Of a stretch of DNA of 64,000 nucleotides, positions 18,867 to 26,909 are shown in pieces; within the stretch, counting starts at the first letter, position 1, and every line of letters starts with the position of its first letter. Under the pieces are notes generated by a model. It saw only the letters and a list, made by a program, of their open reading frames with translations, searched no databases and was not told the DNA's origin. This stretch comes from Prado023 sp963697345 (GTDB lineage: Bacteria; Actinomycetota; Actinomycetes; S36-B12; CAIYMF01). The stretch lies in the NCBI GenBank assembly GCA_963697345.1, contig CAVONS010000010.1, positions 62,001 to 126,000 on the forward strand, written 5' to 3'. Position numbers and translations under genes: made by a program.

Positions 18867-19081
18867 CGTTTGCAGGATCGATTGTCGGGGTGTCCTGCCC
18901 GGTCCCGGGCCGGGGGCCGGATTCGCGGCTCGGGTCGGGCGCACCCGGCGTGGCGCGTGGGCATCCTGGGAAAGGCCTGCGAAAATGCCTTCCCCGTGTT
19001 GAACACGAGTGATCTCGGTGTCATGCTCTGCTCAGATGCCCGATTGAGTACGTTCTGTGAACAATCACCGAGGAGTCCGTG

Positions 19082-19309
19082 ATGGCCGCACGACAGCAGG
19101 AAGTGGAACCGCTGCTCACCCCCGCTGAGGTTGCGGCCCTGTTCCGAGTGGACCCCAAGACGGTCACCCGCTGGGCCAACTCCGGGAAGCTCACCTCGAT
19201 CCGCACACTGGGCGGGCATCGTCGCTACCTGGAGAGCGAGGTCCGCGGCCTCCTCGAGAGCATCCCGGCCCCACGCAACGGGATGACCCAGGATTCCCCC
19301 GAAGCCTGA
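19082..19309 (+). CDS. bldC: BldC, MerR-like DNA-binding developmental regulator
   Basis: 75 residues, essentially one winged-helix domain. LLTPAEVAALFRVDPKTVTRWA and SIRTLGGHRRY are nearly identical to Streptomyces BldC, which binds head-to-tail on direct repeats. It lacks the dimerisation and effector domains of true MerR proteins. GAGGAG precedes the GTG-ATG pair at 19079/19082. The C-terminus is a few residues longer than in Streptomyces. The position next to purM/DUF3073 is conserved. Confidence 0.93.
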   Translation: MAARQQEVEPLLTPAEVAALFRVDPKTVTRWANSGKLTSIRTLGGHRRYLESEVRGLLESIPAPRNGMTQDSPEA

Positions 19310-19344
19310 GGCCTCGCCAGTCCCCCTGTTCCCAGCGCCCCCGA

Positions 19345-19361
19345 CGGCCGCCCGGCGGCCG
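19345..19361. terminator. Hairpin between convergent bldC and MATE genes
   Basis: CGGCCGC (19345-19351) and GCGGCCG (19355-19361) form a 7-bp stem with a 3-nt loop immediately before the MATE stop codon. Confidence 0.4.
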
Positions 19362-19362
19362 G

Positions 19363-20706
19363 TCAGCGCGTGGCGCCAACAACCAACCAGGCCGACCCGC
19401 GCACACGCCACAGGAATGCCACGGCCCGCGCCAGCATGAACACCGTCAGCGCCATCCACAGCTGGGTGACGCTGCCCTGAATCCGCCACACCCACCACGC
19501 GGCCGGGGCGAATGCGGCCAGCGCGAACAGCTGGGCCCACACGAGGAATCGTGCGTCGCCGGCGCCGAGCAGGACACCATCGAGGACGAAGACCACGCCA
19601 GCGAGCGGCTGCTGCAGGGCCACCACCAGCAGCGCGCTGGCCACCATCGCCTGGACCAGCACGTCGTCGCCGAAGAGCCCCGGCACCCAACTGCGCCCGG
19701 CCAGGACCAGCAGCATGAGGATCACACCGAGCCAGATGCCCCAGCGGGTCATCTGCCAGGTGACGGCGCGTGCGAGCGAGACCGACCCGGCGCCGAGATG
19801 GCGGCCGAGCAGGGCCTGTCCGGCGATCGCCAGGGCATCCATGCCCAGTGCCAGCAGGTACCAGATCGTGAAGGTCACGTAGTAGGCGGCCAGCTGGGCG
19901 TCACCGAGTCGCGCAGCCACGCCCACGGCCAGCACGAACACGGCCCGAAGCGCGAGAGTGCGCCAGAACAGGGGCACCGCCCCGCGCGCTGAGACCAGGA
20001 CACCGGAACGGCTCGGCCGCAGGGACGCACCGTGTCGACGGGCGCGCCGCGCCAGCTCCGCGACGAACAAGCCTGCGGCAAGCACCTCAGCGATCACCGT
20101 GGCCCACGCGGATCCTGTGATGCCCCACTCGGCGATGAGGACCAGGTAGGCAGACAGGACGAGATTCGTTCCGACCGCCGCCAGGGTCACCCACAGCGTG
20201 GCAGCCGTGTCCTGCAGGCCGCGCAGCACACCGATGGCGGCCATTGCAGCCAGCGCGAACGGGAAGGCAAGGCTGATCGTGCGCAGATAGGCAAGGGCCT
20301 CGGACGTGGTCTCCGGTGAGGTTCCGATCCATGCGAGCAGCTGCGGACCGAGCAGCCACGTGCCGGCTGTGGCGGCCATCCCGATCACAAGGCCCAGGGC
20401 CACTCCCTCGATCCCATCGCTGATGCCCGCGGCGACCTGGCCGGCCCCGACCCGCCGGGCCACGACGGCCGTCGTCCCGTAGGCGAGGAAGATCGCCAAC
20501 CCGGTGACGGTGGTGAACACCTGCGCACCGGCACCCAGGGCCGCCAGCGACGTCGTGCCGAGCGTGGCGACGATGGCAGCGTCGGTCAGCGTGAACAGCG
20601 GCTGGGCGACCAGGGCGCCGAAGGCTGGGACCGCCAGGCGCAGGATCTCGCGCGCCGACGTCCGATCCACGGCGGCATCAAGATCTGCTGGAGTGGCCCT
20701 GTCCAT
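19363..20706 (-). CDS. MATE family efflux transporter (DinF-like)
   Basis: 447-residue integral membrane protein with about 12 hydrophobic segments in two similar halves, typical of MATE cation/drug antiporters. An early LVAQPLFTLTDAAIVATLG block is characteristic of the DinF-like branch. A TAGTCT hexamer stands 10 nt before the ATG. The insertion element begins 86 bp upstream, so the core promoter is probably intact. The substrate cannot be predicted. Confidence 0.9.
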   Translation of the reverse strand: MDRATPADLDAAVDRTSAREILRLAVPAFGALVAQPLFTLTDAAIVATLGTTSLAALGAGAQVFTTVTGLAIFLAYGTTAVVARRVGAGQVAAGISDGIEGVALGLVIGMAATAGTWLLGPQLLAWIGTSPETTSEALAYLRTISLAFPFALAAMAAIGVLRGLQDTAATLWVTLAAVGTNLVLSAYLVLIAEWGITGSAWATVIAEVLAAGLFVAELARRARRHGASLRPSRSGVLVSARGAVPLFWRTLALRAVFVLAVGVAARLGDAQLAAYYVTFTIWYLLALGMDALAIAGQALLGRHLGAGSVSLARAVTWQMTRWGIWLGVILMLLVLAGRSWVPGLFGDDVLVQAMVASALLVVALQQPLAGVVFVLDGVLLGAGDARFLVWAQLFALAAFAPAAWWVWRIQGSVTQLWMALTVFMLARAVAFLWRVRGSAWLVVGATR

Positions 20707-20783
20707 GACACCGCCGAGACTAGTGGCGGGTCCTTCAGGCAGCGGGATGCCCCCGCCTGGGTGACCTGCCGGTTGTGGGCGGG

Positions 20784-20791
20784 CCCTGCGA
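20784..20791. repeat. Target-site duplication, left copy
   Basis: CCCTGCGA directly abuts the left end of the insertion sequence. The identical octamer follows the right end at 22203-22210. Confidence 0.85.
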
Positions 20792-22202
20792 GGTGACGTC
20801 CCCTGAGGTGGTGTAGTTCTCGCTCACCGTGGGGGTCAGTGTTCTGATCATGCCGTCATGAGTTCGGGTGTGGCCACCTGCCCTTCGGTCTCGGGGTCGG
20901 GGATGAGGAGGGCCATGGAGCGTTCGCTGAAGTAGCGGCGGTCTGCGGCGGCCCACTCGTCGTGTTGTTCGACCAGGACGGCGCCGGCCAGCCGGAGCAG
21001 GGCGGCTGGGTTGGGGAACACCCCGACGACGTCGGTTCTGCGCTTGATCTCCTTGTTGGTGCGTTCCAACGGGTTGGTGCTCCACAGCTGTCGCCAGTGC
21101 AGCTGGGGGAACGCTGAGAAGGCCAGCAGGTCGTCCTTGGCCTCGCGCATCATGGTCTCGACTTTGGGCAGTTGACGGCCGAGCATGACCGCGATGGTGT
21201 CGAACTGCTCGGACACCCGGGCGGCATCGGGCTGGGCGAACACGGTGCGGATCGCCGCGGCGACCATCTCGCTGTTGCCCTTGGGCACCACCGCCAGGAC
21301 GTTGCGCATGAAGTGAACTCGGCACCTCTGCCAGCTCGAGCCGATGAACACCGCGTTGATGGCGGCCTTGAGCCCGGTGTGCGCGTCGGAGATGACCAGT
21401 TGGACACCTGCGAGGCCACGGGCCTTCAGCGAGCGCAGGAACGCGGTCCAGAACGCCCCGTCCTCGGAGTCACCGACGTCCATGCCCAGCACCTCACGCC
21501 GCCCGTCGGCGGTCACCCCGACCGCGACGACGACGGCCTGGGACACGACTCGGTGGTTGACCCTGGCCTTGCAGTAGGTGGCGTCCAGGAACACGTAGGG
21601 GTAGGTGGTGTCGGCCAGGGACCGGTCCCGGAACGCGGCCACCTCGGCGTCGAGGTCCGCGCAGATCCGCGACACCTCGCTCTTGGAGATCCCGGTGTCC
21701 GCACCCAGGGCCCGGACCAGGTCATCAACCTTGCGGGTGGACACCCCGTGCAGGTAGGCCTCCATCACCACCGCGAACAACGCCTGGTCGATCCGCCGGC
21801 GCCGTTCGAGCAGGCTGGGGAAGAACGTGCCGGTGCGCAGCTTCGGGATCCGCAGCTCCAGGTCCCCCGCGGTCGTGGTCAGGATGCGTGGTCGGGTGCC
21901 GTTGCGGACCGCGACCCGGTCCTCGGAGCGTTCCCACGGCCCGGCGCCGATCACCGCGGTGGCCTCGGCGTCGATCAACGCCTGATACAGGTTCTGGGTC
22001 GCCAACCGGACGCGGTCATCGACGTCGGCGGCCTTGAGTGCGTCGAGCAGTTCGAGCAGGGCAGACTGATCCATAGCCATCGTGCAAGGTCCTCTCGTGA
22101 GTTCATTGAGCCGTTCTCACTGACCCTTGCACGATGGCCTTCAGCATCGCGGGAACCGCGAACCACAAGGCCGGAAAACCCACCACCACCCGGGACGTCA
22201 CC
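20792..22202. mobile_element. Complete IS256-family insertion sequence (1411 bp)
   Basis: Ends are defined by inverted repeats. The left end reads GGTGACGTCCCCTGAGGTGG and the right end, read inward, GGTGACGTCCCGGGTGGTGG: 11 perfect outer bases, then an imperfect stretch to about 27 bp. The 8-bp duplication CCCTGCGA on both sides matches the 8-9 bp target duplications known for IS256. The element carries one intact transposase gene on the minus strand. An extra inverted repeat (ATCGTGCAAGG...CCTTGCACGAT, about 22079-22134) surrounds the region just upstream of that gene. Confidence 0.88.
20848..22080 (-). CDS. IS256-family transposase (mutator type)
   Basis: 410-residue, full-length DDE transposase. 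Catalytic residues are Asp166 (VFLDATY), Asp232 (VISDAHTGL) and Glu339 (NPLERTNKEIKRR), with the C/DxxH signature CRVH at 253-256. The frame is uninterrupted, so the enzyme could be active. AGAGGA lies upstream of the ATG at 22080; a second ATG at 22074 is possible. Confidence 0.95.
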   Translation of the reverse strand: MAMDQSALLELLDALKAADVDDRVRLATQNLYQALIDAEATAVIGAGPWERSEDRVAVRNGTRPRILTTTAGDLELRIPKLRTGTFFPSLLERRRRIDQALFAVVMEAYLHGVSTRKVDDLVRALGADTGISKSEVSRICADLDAEVAAFRDRSLADTTYPYVFLDATYCKARVNHRVVSQAVVVAVGVTADGRREVLGMDVGDSEDGAFWTAFLRSLKARGLAGVQLVISDAHTGLKAAINAVFIGSSWQRCRVHFMRNVLAVVPKGNSEMVAAAIRTVFAQPDAARVSEQFDTIAVMLGRQLPKVETMMREAKDDLLAFSAFPQLHWRQLWSTNPLERTNKEIKRRTDVVGVFPNPAALLRLAGAVLVEQHDEWAAADRRYFSERSMALLIPDPETEGQVATPELMTA

Positions 22203-22210
22203 CCCTGCGA
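22203..22210. repeat. Target-site duplication, right copy
   Basis: CCCTGCGA, identical to 20784-20791. Confidence 0.85.
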
Positions 22211-22272
22211 TAGGGACGACCTGCACTCATCCTGCCCCAGACGTCCGTGCCCGACCCCCCCGGAACGAGCGA

Positions 22273-22306
22273 ATCCCCCTCACGACGGGGGAGACATGAG
22301 GGGGAT
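22273..22306 (-). terminator. Terminator of the tRNA operon
   Basis: ATCCCCCTCA (22273-22282) and TGAGGGGGAT (22297-22306) form a perfect 10-bp stem with a 14-nt loop. It begins 6 bp beyond the 3' end of tRNA-Phe, in the direction of transcription. Confidence 0.6.
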
Positions 22307-22311
22307 CGCAG

Positions 22312-22385
22312 TGGCCAGGGGCGGGGTCGAACCGCCGACCTTCCGATTTTCAGTCGGACGCTCGTACCAACTGAGCTACCTGGCC
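22312..22385 (-). tRNA. tRNA-Phe (GAA)
   Basis: 74 nt, complete cloverleaf. The acceptor is GGCCAGG/CCTGGCC with discriminator A. The anticodon stem is TCCGA/TCGGA with loop CTGAAAA, anticodon GAA. The T-loop is GTTCGA-type. CCA is not encoded. It is the last of three minus-strand tRNAs transcribed together. Confidence 0.95.
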
Positions 22386-22417
22386 GGTCGGTTCCAGGGA
22401 ACCGGTTCCGGTTGGAG

Positions 22418-22491
22418 CGACCCCGACGGGACTCGAACCCGCGACCTCCGCCGTGACAGGGCGGCGCGCTAACCAACTGCGCTACGGGGCC
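22418..22491 (-). tRNA. tRNA-Asp (GTC)
   Basis: 74 nt. The acceptor is GGCCCCG/CGGGGTC with discriminator G, as expected for Asp. The anticodon loop CTGTCAC gives GTC. CCA is not encoded. Confidence 0.95.
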
Positions 22492-22566
22492 TTGCGTTGC
22501 CGCTAGGCCGTTGTGCTGCACGACCCGGGAGTCGTGATCGTACTTGCCAACCCGATGGGCTGGTCG

Positions 22567-22639
22567 TACCCCCAACGGGATTCGAACCCGTGCTACCGCC
22601 TTGAAAGGGCGGCGTCCTAGGCCACTAGACGATGGGGCC
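22567..22639 (-). tRNA. tRNA-Glu (TTC)
   Basis: 73 nt. The anticodon loop CTTTCAA gives TTC. The acceptor reads GGCCCCA against TGGGGGT, which leaves a G-G opposition at 2:71 where related tRNAs have C-G. The rest of the cloverleaf is normal. First gene of the Glu-Asp-Phe operon. Confidence 0.93.
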
Positions 22640-22686
22640 GGACTGCTTGTCGTGCCGACCCTGACTTGTGGTCGGGGACGGCGATA

Positions 22687-22716
22687 AGCATACGGGAGGC
22701 GATGGCGAAATCCCAA
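22687..22716 (-). promoter_or_regulatory. Promoter of the tRNA-Glu/Asp/Phe operon
   Basis: On the minus strand, TTGGGA (22711-22716), an 18-nt spacer, TATGCT (22687-22692). It stands about 48 nt upstream of the mature tRNA-Glu 5' end. Confidence 0.55.
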
Positions 22717-22848
22717 TCCGATCCGGCTGCGCGCCCATCAGCGGCGACGACCAGGGCTATTGGGCGATGGGGTGGTGGATGCGGCAGTATGAAGGACGCG
22801 CGCCTCCACCTCACGGACCGGGTGCCGCAGCGACCTGAGGAGTGCCCC

Positions 22849-24273
22849 ATGTCTGACCGTCTGAGCCCGCTGGACGTCTCGTTCCTCTACATGGAGGAAC
22901 TGACCACGCCCATGCATGTGGGTGGCGTGGTCATCTTCGAGGTGCCCGAGGGCGGGTTCGACTACGAGCGGCTGGTGCGCCTGATCAGGGGCCGGATCAA
23001 CCTCGTTCCGCGTTACCGGCAGCGCGTGCGCTGGGTGCCCGGCCATCTGGCGAACCCGGTATGGGTCGATGACGAGAACTTCGATGTCACCTACCACGTG
23101 CGCCGCTCGGCCCTGCCCCGCCCGGGCACCGACGAACAGCTCAACGAGCTCGTCGCCCGGATCATGAGCCGGCCGCTGGACCGGGAGCGTCCCCTCTGGG
23201 AGATGTACCTCGTCGAGGGCCTGGAGGACGATCGTTTCGCCATCCTGACCAAGACCCACCACGCGATGGTCGACGGTGCCACGGCCATCGACATCGGCCA
23301 GGTGATCCTGGACACCTCCCCCGAACCGCGGGAGGTTCCCGTCGACGACTGGCGTCCCCAGCGTGAGCCATCCTCGACCGAACTCGTGGCCGGGGCCGTC
23401 AACGAGATCGCGCGGTCGCCCAAGGCCGTGGTGGACACCGTGCGCACGGGCCTGATCGATGTCCAGGAGACAGTGACCCAGCTGGGCCGCAGCGTCGTGG
23501 GGCTCACGTCCGCGGCCCGCACGATGGCCAGCCCGGCACGCTCGAGCCCCCTGAACGCCTCGATCGGCGGGGCCCGGCGCTACGCGACGACCGAGACGGA
23601 CCTGGAGAACCTCAAGCGCATCAAGCGCGCACACGGTGGGACGATCAACGACATCGTCCTGACGATCCTCGCGGGCGCCCTGCGCATGTGGATGATGACC
23701 CGTGCTGAGCCGGTGACCCCGCGCAGCTCCATCCGCGCCATGGTCCCGGTCAGCGTGCGGTCGGCCGGCGATTCGTCGGGCAACCAGATCGCGGCGTTCC
23801 TGTGTGACCTGCCCATCGGCGAGCCGGACCCGGTGATCCGCCTGCAGCGTGTCCGCTTCGAGATGGACATGCTCAAGGAGACCGGCCAGATGCTGGGTGC
23901 CACTGCCCTGGTCGGCGTTGCCTCCTTCACCCCGCCCACGGTGCATTCCCTGGGCGCGCGGGTGGTCTCGGGTCTCTCCCGGCGGGTCTACAACACAGTC
24001 ATCACCAACGTCCCTGGCCCGCAGTTCCCGTTGTACGCCGGCGGCGCACTCATGCTGGCTGCCTATCCGGTGGTTCCGCTGGCCCGCGGACAGGCCGTGT
24101 CGATCGGGCTGACGTCCTACGACGGGGGCGTCTTCTTCGGCCTGAACGCCGACCGCGAGGCGATGCCTGACGTCGAGATCCTGGCCCAGTGCATCGACGA
24201 TGCGGTGCAGGAGATGCTGGCCACAGTGACACTCAGCGGGAAGGCGCGGAAGCCGAAAAAGCCCACGCACTAG
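22849..24273 (+). CDS. Wax ester synthase/diacylglycerol acyltransferase (WS/DGAT)
   Basis: 474-residue bifunctional acyltransferase that makes triacylglycerol or wax esters from acyl-CoA. The active site HHAMVDG is at 137-143 (HHxxxDG). Other family blocks are the N-terminal LSPLDVSFLYME, MPLDRERPLWEMY-like MSRPLDRERPLWEMY, and the C-terminal NVPGPQFPLYAGG. The ATG at 22849 follows GAGGAG. It probably works at the membrane or lipid-droplet surface. It is followed by a patatin-like lipase, which suggests a lipid-storage neighbourhood. Confidence 0.94.
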   Translation: MSDRLSPLDVSFLYMEELTTPMHVGGVVIFEVPEGGFDYERLVRLIRGRINLVPRYRQRVRWVPGHLANPVWVDDENFDVTYHVRRSALPRPGTDEQLNELVARIMSRPLDRERPLWEMYLVEGLEDDRFAILTKTHHAMVDGATAIDIGQVILDTSPEPREVPVDDWRPQREPSSTELVAGAVNEIARSPKAVVDTVRTGLIDVQETVTQLGRSVVGLTSAARTMASPARSSPLNASIGGARRYATTETDLENLKRIKRAHGGTINDIVLTILAGALRMWMMTRAEPVTPRSSIRAMVPVSVRSAGDSSGNQIAAFLCDLPIGEPDPVIRLQRVRFEMDMLKETGQMLGATALVGVASFTPPTVHSLGARVVSGLSRRVYNTVITNVPGPQFPLYAGGALMLAAYPVVPLARGQAVSIGLTSYDGGVFFGLNADREAMPDVEILAQCIDDAVQEMLATVTLSGKARKPKKPTH

Positions 24274-24383
24274 GCATTCTGCCCCCGCAGGACGTGAATG
24301 CCCCCGGGGGCGTAGTCTGGAATCCATAGGTATGCGCCGCTTTGACCTGGCGCGCAACGAGTCCTGCCAGGAGGTGGCGTCCG

Positions 24384-25385
24384 GTGGATCCGGCGGAACG
24401 GCCCATCAGGCGTGGGCTTGTGCTCGGTGGTGGAGGTGTGCTCGGCGGTGCGTGGGCGGTGGGTGCGCTCTCGGCCCTGAAGGACGTCCACGGGTTCGAG
24501 CCCAGGGATGTCGAGGTCATCGTCGGGACCTCGGCGGGTTCCGTACTTGCCGCCCTGCTCGGTGCTGGTGCCACTGTGGAGGAGTTGGCCGCCCAGGAGC
24601 GGGGCGAGAGGGTCACCACGGGCCCGATTGCCGGCTTCAGCTGGGACATCGAAGCTGTGACTGGTGGTTCGCGCCCGGGCCGCCCGAAGCTCGAGCCGGG
24701 GTCGCGCACCCTCATGCGTACCGGGCTCAACCGCTTCCGGCTGCGTCGGATGCCCCCGACCGCCTTCCTGTCCGCCTTCCTGCCGACCGGGTCCAAGACG
24801 CTGGACCGGGTGGCGCACCTCGTCGAGGGCTTCACCCCGATCGGGGAATGGTCCCCGCACGAGAACATCTGGATCGTCACCATGGACTACGAGTCGGGCC
24901 AGCGGGTCGTCTTCGGGCAGCCCACCGCTCCGCCGGCCCCTCTGTCGCTGGCCGTCCAGGCGTCCTGCTCGATCCCGGCGTGGTACTCGCCGGTCGAGAT
25001 CAACGGACACCGCTACGTCGACGGTGGCGCGTGGTCGGCGACGTCGGTGGACCTGCTGGCCAACATGGGGCTCGACGAGGTCTACGTGATCGCCCCGATG
25101 GTCAGCTTCCACATGGACCGCCCCGATCATCTGCTCGCCCGCCTCGAGCGCACCTGGCGGGTCCAGGTGACCAAGCGCTGCCTCAACGAGGTGGAGAAGG
25201 TGCGCTCCGGTGGCACTGACGTGACGGTGCTGGGGCCCGGGGCGGAGGACCTCGCGGCGATCGGGGGCAACCTGATGGATGCGGAGAAGCGCATCCACGT
25301 CCTGGAGACCTCGATCAGGACGTCCATCGAGGCCCTGCGCGATCCCGACCACATGGGTCCGGACCACCTGGCCTCGGCCGGATGA
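24384..25385 (+). CDS. Patatin-like phospholipase/acyl hydrolase
   Basis: 333 residues. The Ser-Asp dyad is intact: oxyanion loop GGGGVLGG (15-22), nucleophile Ser50 in GTSAG, and Asp213 in DGGAW. The start is GTG 24384, with AGGAGG at 24369-24374. A TAGTCT hexamer lies farther upstream at 24313-24318. No signal peptide or membrane segment is seen, so it is probably cytosolic. It may release fatty acids from lipids made by the preceding WS/DGAT. The stop overlaps the next gene. Confidence 0.9.
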   Translation: MDPAERPIRRGLVLGGGGVLGGAWAVGALSALKDVHGFEPRDVEVIVGTSAGSVLAALLGAGATVEELAAQERGERVTTGPIAGFSWDIEAVTGGSRPGRPKLEPGSRTLMRTGLNRFRLRRMPPTAFLSAFLPTGSKTLDRVAHLVEGFTPIGEWSPHENIWIVTMDYESGQRVVFGQPTAPPAPLSLAVQASCSIPAWYSPVEINGHRYVDGGAWSATSVDLLANMGLDEVYVIAPMVSFHMDRPDHLLARLERTWRVQVTKRCLNEVEKVRSGGTDVTVLGPGAEDLAAIGGNLMDAEKRIHVLETSIRTSIEALRDPDHMGPDHLASAG

Positions 25386-25738
25386 TGCGCGCCTACCTGC
25401 CCCTGACGTGGGCGCAGCTGCAGGCGTGGCATGCGGCGGGCAGTCTCGAGGGCCCCCTGCGCGCCTGTGCCGTGGACCCGGCCTGGCGCGTGGGCTCCAC
25501 CGACATCGACGAGGAGCAGTGGGAGTTCGAGGCGCAGTCGCTGGCTGCCGGTCAACTCCTCGGACCAGACGCCGGGGTCGTGCTCGCCGTGGACCTCGAC
25601 GACGTTGAACCGACCATGCAGGACGGCTGGTTCACCTACGCAGGCCCCGTCACGCGCTCGTCAGCATCGGCGGTGCTCACCGCCGACCTGGCGTGGTTCG
25701 GCATGCAGGAGATCGCCGAGCTGCTGAGCGCGCGCTGA
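25382..25738 (+). CDS. DUF6912 family protein
   Basis: 118 residues. The N-terminus RAYLPLTWAQLQAWHAAG is typical of an actinobacterial family of unknown function that I recognise as DUF6912. It overlaps the patatin gene (ATGATG across TGA), so it is translationally coupled. No catalytic motif or membrane segment is apparent. Confidence 0.7.
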   Translation: MMRAYLPLTWAQLQAWHAAGSLEGPLRACAVDPAWRVGSTDIDEEQWEFEAQSLAAGQLLGPDAGVVLAVDLDDVEPTMQDGWFTYAGPVTRSSASAVLTADLAWFGMQEIAELLSAR

Positions 25739-25742
25739 ACTC

Positions 25743-26168
25743 TCAGAACTGCGCGGTGAGTGCCTTGGTGGCGCCCTTGAGCGTGTCCTTGAGGGTCTTC
25801 TTCTGGACGAAGCCCGGCAGCGGCAGCGACGTGTCGATGGTCAGCGACATCGTGGCTTCGGTCTTGCCGCCCTTGTCGGCGACCGACCAGGAGCCCTCCT
25901 GGACCTTCTGCACCTTCGTCGGCTCGGGGAGGACCCACGAGAAGCCGGAGTCGCTGTGCGTGTAGTCCAGCACGAACTCATCCTTGGCGACCTTGACGTC
26001 GTTGATCAGGCGCGCCTTCGTCGGCAGCCCTGCGTCGTCGCGCTCAAGGACCTCGGACTCGATGTTGCCCGGGAACCAGTTCTTCTGGTTGTCGATGTCG
26101 CGCAGGAAGGTCAGCACCTGGTCGACGGGTGCGTTGACAGTGACACTCATGGAATCAGAAACGGCCAT
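25743..26168 (-). CDS. SRPBCC (START-like) family protein
   Basis: 141 residues with the helix-grip layout of polyketide-cyclase/START-like proteins: SVTVNAPVDQVLTFLRDIDNQKNWFP at the N-terminus and a long C-terminal helix. These proteins bind hydrophobic ligands. It is convergent with the DUF6912 gene (4-bp gap) and lies next to another START-like gene of the same strand. Confidence 0.85.
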   Translation of the reverse strand: MAVSDSMSVTVNAPVDQVLTFLRDIDNQKNWFPGNIESEVLERDDAGLPTKARLINDVKVAKDEFVLDYTHSDSGFSWVLPEPTKVQKVQEGSWSVADKGGKTEATMSLTIDTSLPLPGFVQKKTLKDTLKGATKALTAQF

Positions 26169-26234
26169 GGGCAGGAAGGTATCGCCCGGACGGCTCGGTC
26201 GCCTGTTGAGCGAGCGACCCACCCCGACACGTGC

Positions 26235-26729
26235 CTAGTCGGTGAACCATTGAGGTGCGATCTGTCCCTCCTTGCGCAGGGCGCGCATGAACTGCTCACC
26301 GACGACCTGCTCCAGCTTGCCGCCCACGAGGGGTACGTGGGCCTTGGCGTGGATGACGACCTTGATCAAGGATCCGTCCCCGTCCGCATGCAGCTCGAGG
26401 GTTCCGTAGACCTCCATCGGGGCGCCCCCGAACGTGGCGGTCACCTTGCCGTGTCGGGAGCCGTCGACGTCCGGGTGGCTCCACGTGTGCACCTCGTCGA
26501 CGGTGATCGCATCGCCGACGAACCTGCGGGCGGCGGCGGGGATCTCGGCCGGCAGCTTGCGGGAGGACCGGATGATGACGTGGGCGCCGTCCTCCTCAAC
26601 CTCTGCCGAGACGTCGAATGCCGCCATGTGCTCGTGCTTCCAGACCACGTAGTGCGGATCGGACTGCGCGGCGAACACGATGTCGGGTGCCTGGTCGAAG
26701 TGGATCTCGCCGGCGAACCTCTTGGCCAT
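26235..26729 (-). CDS. DUF2505 family protein
   Basis: 164 residues, DUF2505, an actinobacterial family with a predicted START-like fold. The N-terminus RFAGEIHFDQAPDIVFAAQSDPHYVVWK matches the family. The start ATG 26729 is preceded by GGAG. It is probably transcribed before the adjacent SRPBCC gene. Ligand unknown. Confidence 0.85.
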   Translation of the reverse strand: MAKRFAGEIHFDQAPDIVFAAQSDPHYVVWKHEHMAAFDVSAEVEEDGAHVIIRSSRKLPAEIPAAARRFVGDAITVDEVHTWSHPDVDGSRHGKVTATFGGAPMEVYGTLELHADGDGSLIKVVIHAKAHVPLVGGKLEQVVGEQFMRALRKEGQIAPQWFTD

Positions 26730-26909
26730 CGGTCTCCTCATTCCGCGATCTGCCCGCGGTGGTGCGGGGACGTTGCTGGGTAGGTGGACTATAGGCCCCG
26801 GCAGTGCTGCGGCTGGGCTTCGTCGAGGCGTGAGGTCTGGCCCGGTCGACCTGCGAGGCTGTGGCGTGCGAGTCTGTCATGGTGATGGGGACCGGGTGAG
26901 GAGTCCGAC

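Noticed and set aside
19052..19062. LexA (SOS) box upstream of bldC
   Set aside because: The motif is GTTC-N3-GAAC, the reverse order and wrong spacing relative to the actinobacterial GAAC-N4-GTTC box.
22198..22716. Protein-coding frame across the tRNA operon
   Set aside because: It reads through three intact tRNA genes, and its composition reflects tRNA sequence.
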